Source: JAAOZP01 sp964635675 (lineage in GTDB: Archaea > Thermoproteota > EX4484-205 > JAAOZP01). Taken from it: DNA of 64,000 nt. Shown piece by piece: positions 61,260 to 64,000 of the stretch. The stretch's first letter is position 1, and each line of letters starts with the position of its first letter. The position numbers were made by a program, and so were the translations under genes. The DNA is taken from NCBI GenBank assembly GCA_964635675.1, contig CAZWPT010000004.1:1-64000 (forward strand). Direction: 5' to 3'. The notes under the pieces are model-generated. The model was not told the DNA's origin, made no database searches, and saw only the letters and a list, made by a program, of their open reading frames with translations.

Positions 61260-61645
61260 GATTTAAGCGTTTGTTGTCGAAAACAACAACATGTTACAAT
61301 GAGCATCATAAGCCCCTTTTTCAACGCGGTTTGGATTGAAACTTAGTATAGTCATTGTGAAGAGACGATCCGGGGAAATGCCTTCAAGCATGATAGCCTG
61401 AAAGGGAGTTTAAACATGTTTTTCGAAGGATACCGTATCCAGCCAGTTGATGCTCATTCACACAACCCTCCCTCTCAAATGTTTTTCCGTACTAAACCCT
61501 CGGTCTTAAGCATGTGCTCACTTTCACCCCACCCTCTCCCTCAAGCGTTTGCCTCATCCTACTTTTTAAAGAAGGGCTTTTTCACAGGAATGTTGAGGGT
61601 GTGGACATGCAACAGCCAAAAAGCTTGGGGAGAGGGGGTAACCAG
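61260..61645. other. Intergenic region, no firm gene
   Basis: TGTTGTCGAAAACAACA (~61270-61286) is a six-base inverted repeat just upstream of the zinc-ribbon gene. A 42-codon minus-strand frame (61263-61391, starting MLEGISPDRLF) is the only small ORF of note and has no further support. The rest contains no RNA gene or promoter that I can assign with confidence. Confidence 0.3.
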
Positions 61646-61720
61646 GTGAGGCGGGTCCTAGCCTTAAAAGATTCGGCAGCCGGAAAGCCTTATCTAAAGC
61701 CGCTACATACCGTATTCAGA

Positions 61721-62866
61721 ATGGTCGGGTACATCAGGCTTATAAGCCTGGTTGTTCTACTCATCCTTCTTTCAGGTTCTCTTAAGGCTTCCGCAACACC
61801 CTTCGAGCTTGCTTACGATGATGGTGGTGCTGACTACGGCTGGTCGGACTTCTACCCCTATGCTGCAGCGGTAAGGTTCTCCCTGCCCTCTGCGAGCTGG
61901 AGGATAACGGGGATAAGGCTTCACGCCACATGCATCCTTAAGGGTTCTCAAGTATTCTACGTTCAGATATGGGATGCTGGTTTAAACACTGTTTACTGGT
62001 CAGCGTTCCTCCCCAGCAGTGTCTTCAAGAACGCTACGCTAGAGTGGTACACCATCAGGCTTCCAAACGTCGTCGTAAAAGGCGTGTTCTACGTCGTCAT
62101 CGTCCCGATGCTCACCCTCGACGGCTCTCAGCTATGGATAAGCGTCGACGATGATCCTCCTTTTTCAAACAACAGCTTCACAGTGAACGTTGACGACCAT
62201 GCGATCCATGCTTCCCTAAACGCCACTGGCAAGAGGCCGGTAGACTTCATGATTAGGGTCGTGGGGGAGCCCGTTCCAACGCTTCCCGAGCTTAAACCGT
62301 CTTCAATAGAGTTCAGAGAGGATGAGACCATCGTGTTTTTCACATACCCGGGTGAATCGCTGAGCTTCGGCGCCAGGCTTGTTAAGCCAGACGGGTCTTC
62401 GGTTGAGGAGAACGCAACCAGGGTTGGCAACAGCCTCATCGTAAGGGTTAGGGATGAAGGCTTGCTTAACGTCTTCGTGGTCACGCCCAGCTATGAGACG
62501 GTCGGCTCCAGCGTAAGGCTTGAAACCGGCCTGAGGAGCCTTTACAGGGATTTATTGGCCAACTACACCGTTCTTAAGCACAGTATCGAGGACATGCTTA
62601 GGCAAATCGATTCTTTAAAGAAGGATAACGGGGAACTCAGGCTCCAGCTCAGCCAGAGCCAAGCCCTTATAAGGATTCAGAACGAGAGGATCAACGAGCT
62701 CCTAACTAACATTTCTTCTCTGAGGAGTGAGTTGGAGAAAGTTGGGGCTGAGGCCTCTGGGCTCAGGGGCGAGAACGCTCTACTCAAAATAGGACTCGCC
62801 TTAGCGATAATCGTTTCCCTCTTTCTAGGCTTCATCGAGGTGAGAAGAAGGTGGAGGAGAAAGTAA
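61721..62866 (+). CDS. Secreted, C-terminally membrane-anchored coiled-coil protein
   Basis: The product has about 381 residues. A signal peptide (MVGYIRLISLVVLLILL..ASA) is followed by a beta-rich domain (FELAYDDGGADYGWSDFYPY, then ISVDDDPPFSNNSF), a second beta domain, and a coiled coil (~290-350: IEDMLRQIDSLKKDNGELRL, IQNERINELLTNISSLRSEL). One transmembrane helix and a basic tail (RRRWRRK) end it. The frame is open upstream; a GTG at 61646 after a G-rich site is an alternative start with a longer n-region. The 3' end overlaps the next gene by 16 bases, so the two are co-translated. Confidence 0.7.
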   Translation: MVGYIRLISLVVLLILLSGSLKASATPFELAYDDGGADYGWSDFYPYAAAVRFSLPSASWRITGIRLHATCILKGSQVFYVQIWDAGLNTVYWSAFLPSSVFKNATLEWYTIRLPNVVVKGVFYVVIVPMLTLDGSQLWISVDDDPPFSNNSFTVNVDDHAIHASLNATGKRPVDFMIRVVGEPVPTLPELKPSSIEFREDETIVFFTYPGESLSFGARLVKPDGSSVEENATRVGNSLIVRVRDEGLLNVFVVTPSYETVGSSVRLETGLRSLYRDLLANYTVLKHSIEDMLRQIDSLKKDNGELRLQLSQSQALIRIQNERINELLTNISSLRSELEKVGAEASGLRGENALLKIGLALAIIVSLFLGFIEVRRRWRRK

Positions 62867-64000
62867 CCGGGATACTGTTAATCCTCCTCACTCTAAGCCT
62901 TGAGTTCAACAGCATCCTTCTCGTAAGGTTCATCAGGGTCTCCGCGCAGCCAGAGGAATTCGCGAAGAAGCTTGAAGAATACCTTGGTAAAGCCATACCG
63001 GATGACCTTCTCGCCGAGGAGTGTGAGTACGTTGTTCCAGAGGGCTTTAACAACACCTTTGCCGAAAGGCTCTGGAAAGACCTAAGCTTCTACGTTAGTG
63101 CAGGATGTACCACCGAAGAGCTAAGGGACGAGCTTAAGAAGGTATATGGAAATTCTTCACTGGTTAACGCAACGCTTTCAAACGGAGCCATGGTGACACT
63201 GAACATTAGCGGCGTAGCTGTTGAAAGAGAATGGGATGGGAGCGTCAGCATAAAGATACCCGTGGCCTCAAAGAACAACCTGAGCTACTCGCATTACAAC
63301 TTCACTAAGCAAGCTGGGTTCTACGAGGCCTGGAACAAGACTCTGGTCAGGGAATACAGGGTTTGGAGGAGGGAGCAGGGATGGTACACTTATGTTTTCG
63401 AGGACCTTGAATCTAGCAGGAGCTTCACCATAGTCTCAAGGATCTGGGGTGAAGCGTCTGTGGTTGAGGAAGCATGGCTCGGAGGCTTGAGGAAGCTGGG
63501 CGGAGGAGCTTGGAACGAGCCAGTCCGTTATCTCCCATCCTTCGAGTACACGTTGTGGGGCTGGATGCGCGTGAAAGGGCCTGTCGTAGCGGTGCCCGGC
63601 CATTATGAGGACGTTAGGATCATCGTTCCACAGCAGGAGAGAAGCTTCAAAGTATTGTTCCCAGCCTACGACCCCTTTTGGTATGAGGGCTGGACCATAA
63701 GCATCAACTTTTCCTCAACAAGCCTAAGCATTGGCGAAACCCTTGAGATAAGCTACCTTGCTGAATACTGCTCGCCCTTCGGCGGAGAGCCAGAGCCGTT
63801 AAACGCTACGTTAACGCTCAACGCTCCAGACTCTTTCCAACCCTTGGACAGCGTTGAGAGAAGGCTTGATGAAACCCACATCGCCGGGGTGTTCAGGCTC
63901 AAAGCAGCTAAGCCCGGGACCTACAATATTACTCTCAGGCTCGATGGGAACGCTGTGTTCTCAAACACCCTCAGCAACATGGAGACGTATACGGTTCAGG
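62851..64000 (+). CDS. Large secreted or membrane-anchored protein, C-terminus outside window
   Basis: The frame is open from a GTG to the window edge (383 codons). GAGGTGAG lies six bases upstream, an excellent ribosome site located inside the preceding gene. The N-terminus EEKVTGILLILLTLSLEFNS is a signal peptide or anchor. The remainder is an extracellular all-beta protein, with N-x-S/T sites and a region near the end (NFSSTSLSIGETLEISYLAE, then LRLDGNAVFSN) that reads like CARDB/Ig-like repeats. The family is not recognised. Its coupling with the coiled-coil protein gene suggests they form one surface complex. Confidence 0.7.
   Translation, partial: MEEKVTGILLILLTLSLEFNSILLVRFIRVSAQPEEFAKKLEEYLGKAIPDDLLAEECEYVVPEGFNNTFAERLWKDLSFYVSAGCTTEELRDELKKVYGNSSLVNATLSNGAMVTLNISGVAVEREWDGSVSIKIPVASKNNLSYSHYNFTKQAGFYEAWNKTLVREYRVWRREQGWYTYVFEDLESSRSFTIVSRIWGEASVVEEAWLGGLRKLGGGAWNEPVRYLPSFEYTLWGWMRVKGPVVAVPGHYEDVRIIVPQQERSFKVLFPAYDPFWYEGWTISINFSSTSLSIGETLEISYLAEYCSPFGGEPEPLNATLTLNAPDSFQPLDSVERRLDETHIAGVFRLKAAKPGTYNITLRLDGNAVFSNTLSNMETYTVQ

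Noticed and set aside
61263..61391. 42-codon minus-strand ORF starting MLEGISPDRLF
   Set aside because: No ribosome site, promoter or family resemblance; such frames are expected by chance.

Overview
The window looks like chromosomal DNA of a thermophilic archaeon, most likely from the Thermoproteota/Bathyarchaeia side of the tree. The evidence is a contiguous nurA-herA-mre11-rad50 operon, TATA boxes about 25-30 bases upstream of many start codons (leaderless transcription), a minority of genes with GGAGGTGA-type ribosome binding sites, and no bacterial-style -35/-10 promoters. No rRNA, tRNA, CRISPR array, insertion sequence or integrase was seen. The lineage is inference; no marker gene was compared with a database.

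Layout. (1) 1-10.3 kb: the start of a secreted glycosidase, two paralogous polytopic membrane proteins (OPT-like), and between them a 1513-residue protein that joins an extracellular M28-peptidase-like ectodomain to an FtsX/MacB-type permease, with a small convergent protein of unknown function. (2) 10.3-14.7 kb: a membrane-anchored agarase/beta-galactosidase-like enzyme, a broken aldehyde:ferredoxin oxidoreductase remnant and a GH3 glycosidase. (3) 14.8-20.9 kb: the HerA-NurA-Mre11-Rad50 DNA end-processing operon. (4) 20.9-29.6 kb: housekeeping and surface genes: flavodoxin-like protein, GAF/methionine sulfoxide reductase-like protein, 4-OT tautomerase, class II amidotransferase, flippase, ROK sugar kinase and GT2 glycosyltransferase. 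(5) 29.6-60 kb: a large carbohydrate-catabolism island holding GH78 alpha-L-rhamnosidase, an HpcH/RhmA-type aldolase, two Gfo/Idh/MocA dehydrogenases, two xylose-isomerase-like epimerases, two UroD/MtaA-like proteins, amidohydrolase-type (lactonase-like) proteins, several unassigned TIM-barrel, propeller and six-hairpin glycosidases, an ACT-V4R sensor and an ABC exporter. A small DUF134/DUF5320/NifX-like cluster interrupts it. (6) 60-64 kb: DUF3467, a gamma-glutamylcyclotransferase remnant, a small zinc-ribbon protein and two overlapping secreted or membrane-anchored genes, the last running off the window.

How it fits together. The glycosidases would release sugars such as L-rhamnose from plant or microbial glycans. 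The lactonase-like amidohydrolases, Gfo/Idh dehydrogenases and 2-keto-3-deoxy-acid aldolase fit a non-phosphorylative route to pyruvate plus an aldehyde, although no sugar-acid dehydratase was seen. Gene decay is visible at several points: an AOR remnant, a GGCT remnant, a frameshifted six-hairpin glycosidase, and a Trp-rich small ORF cut by an in-frame UGA. The most unusual item is the M28-like/FtsX fusion flanked by two OPT-like transporters.
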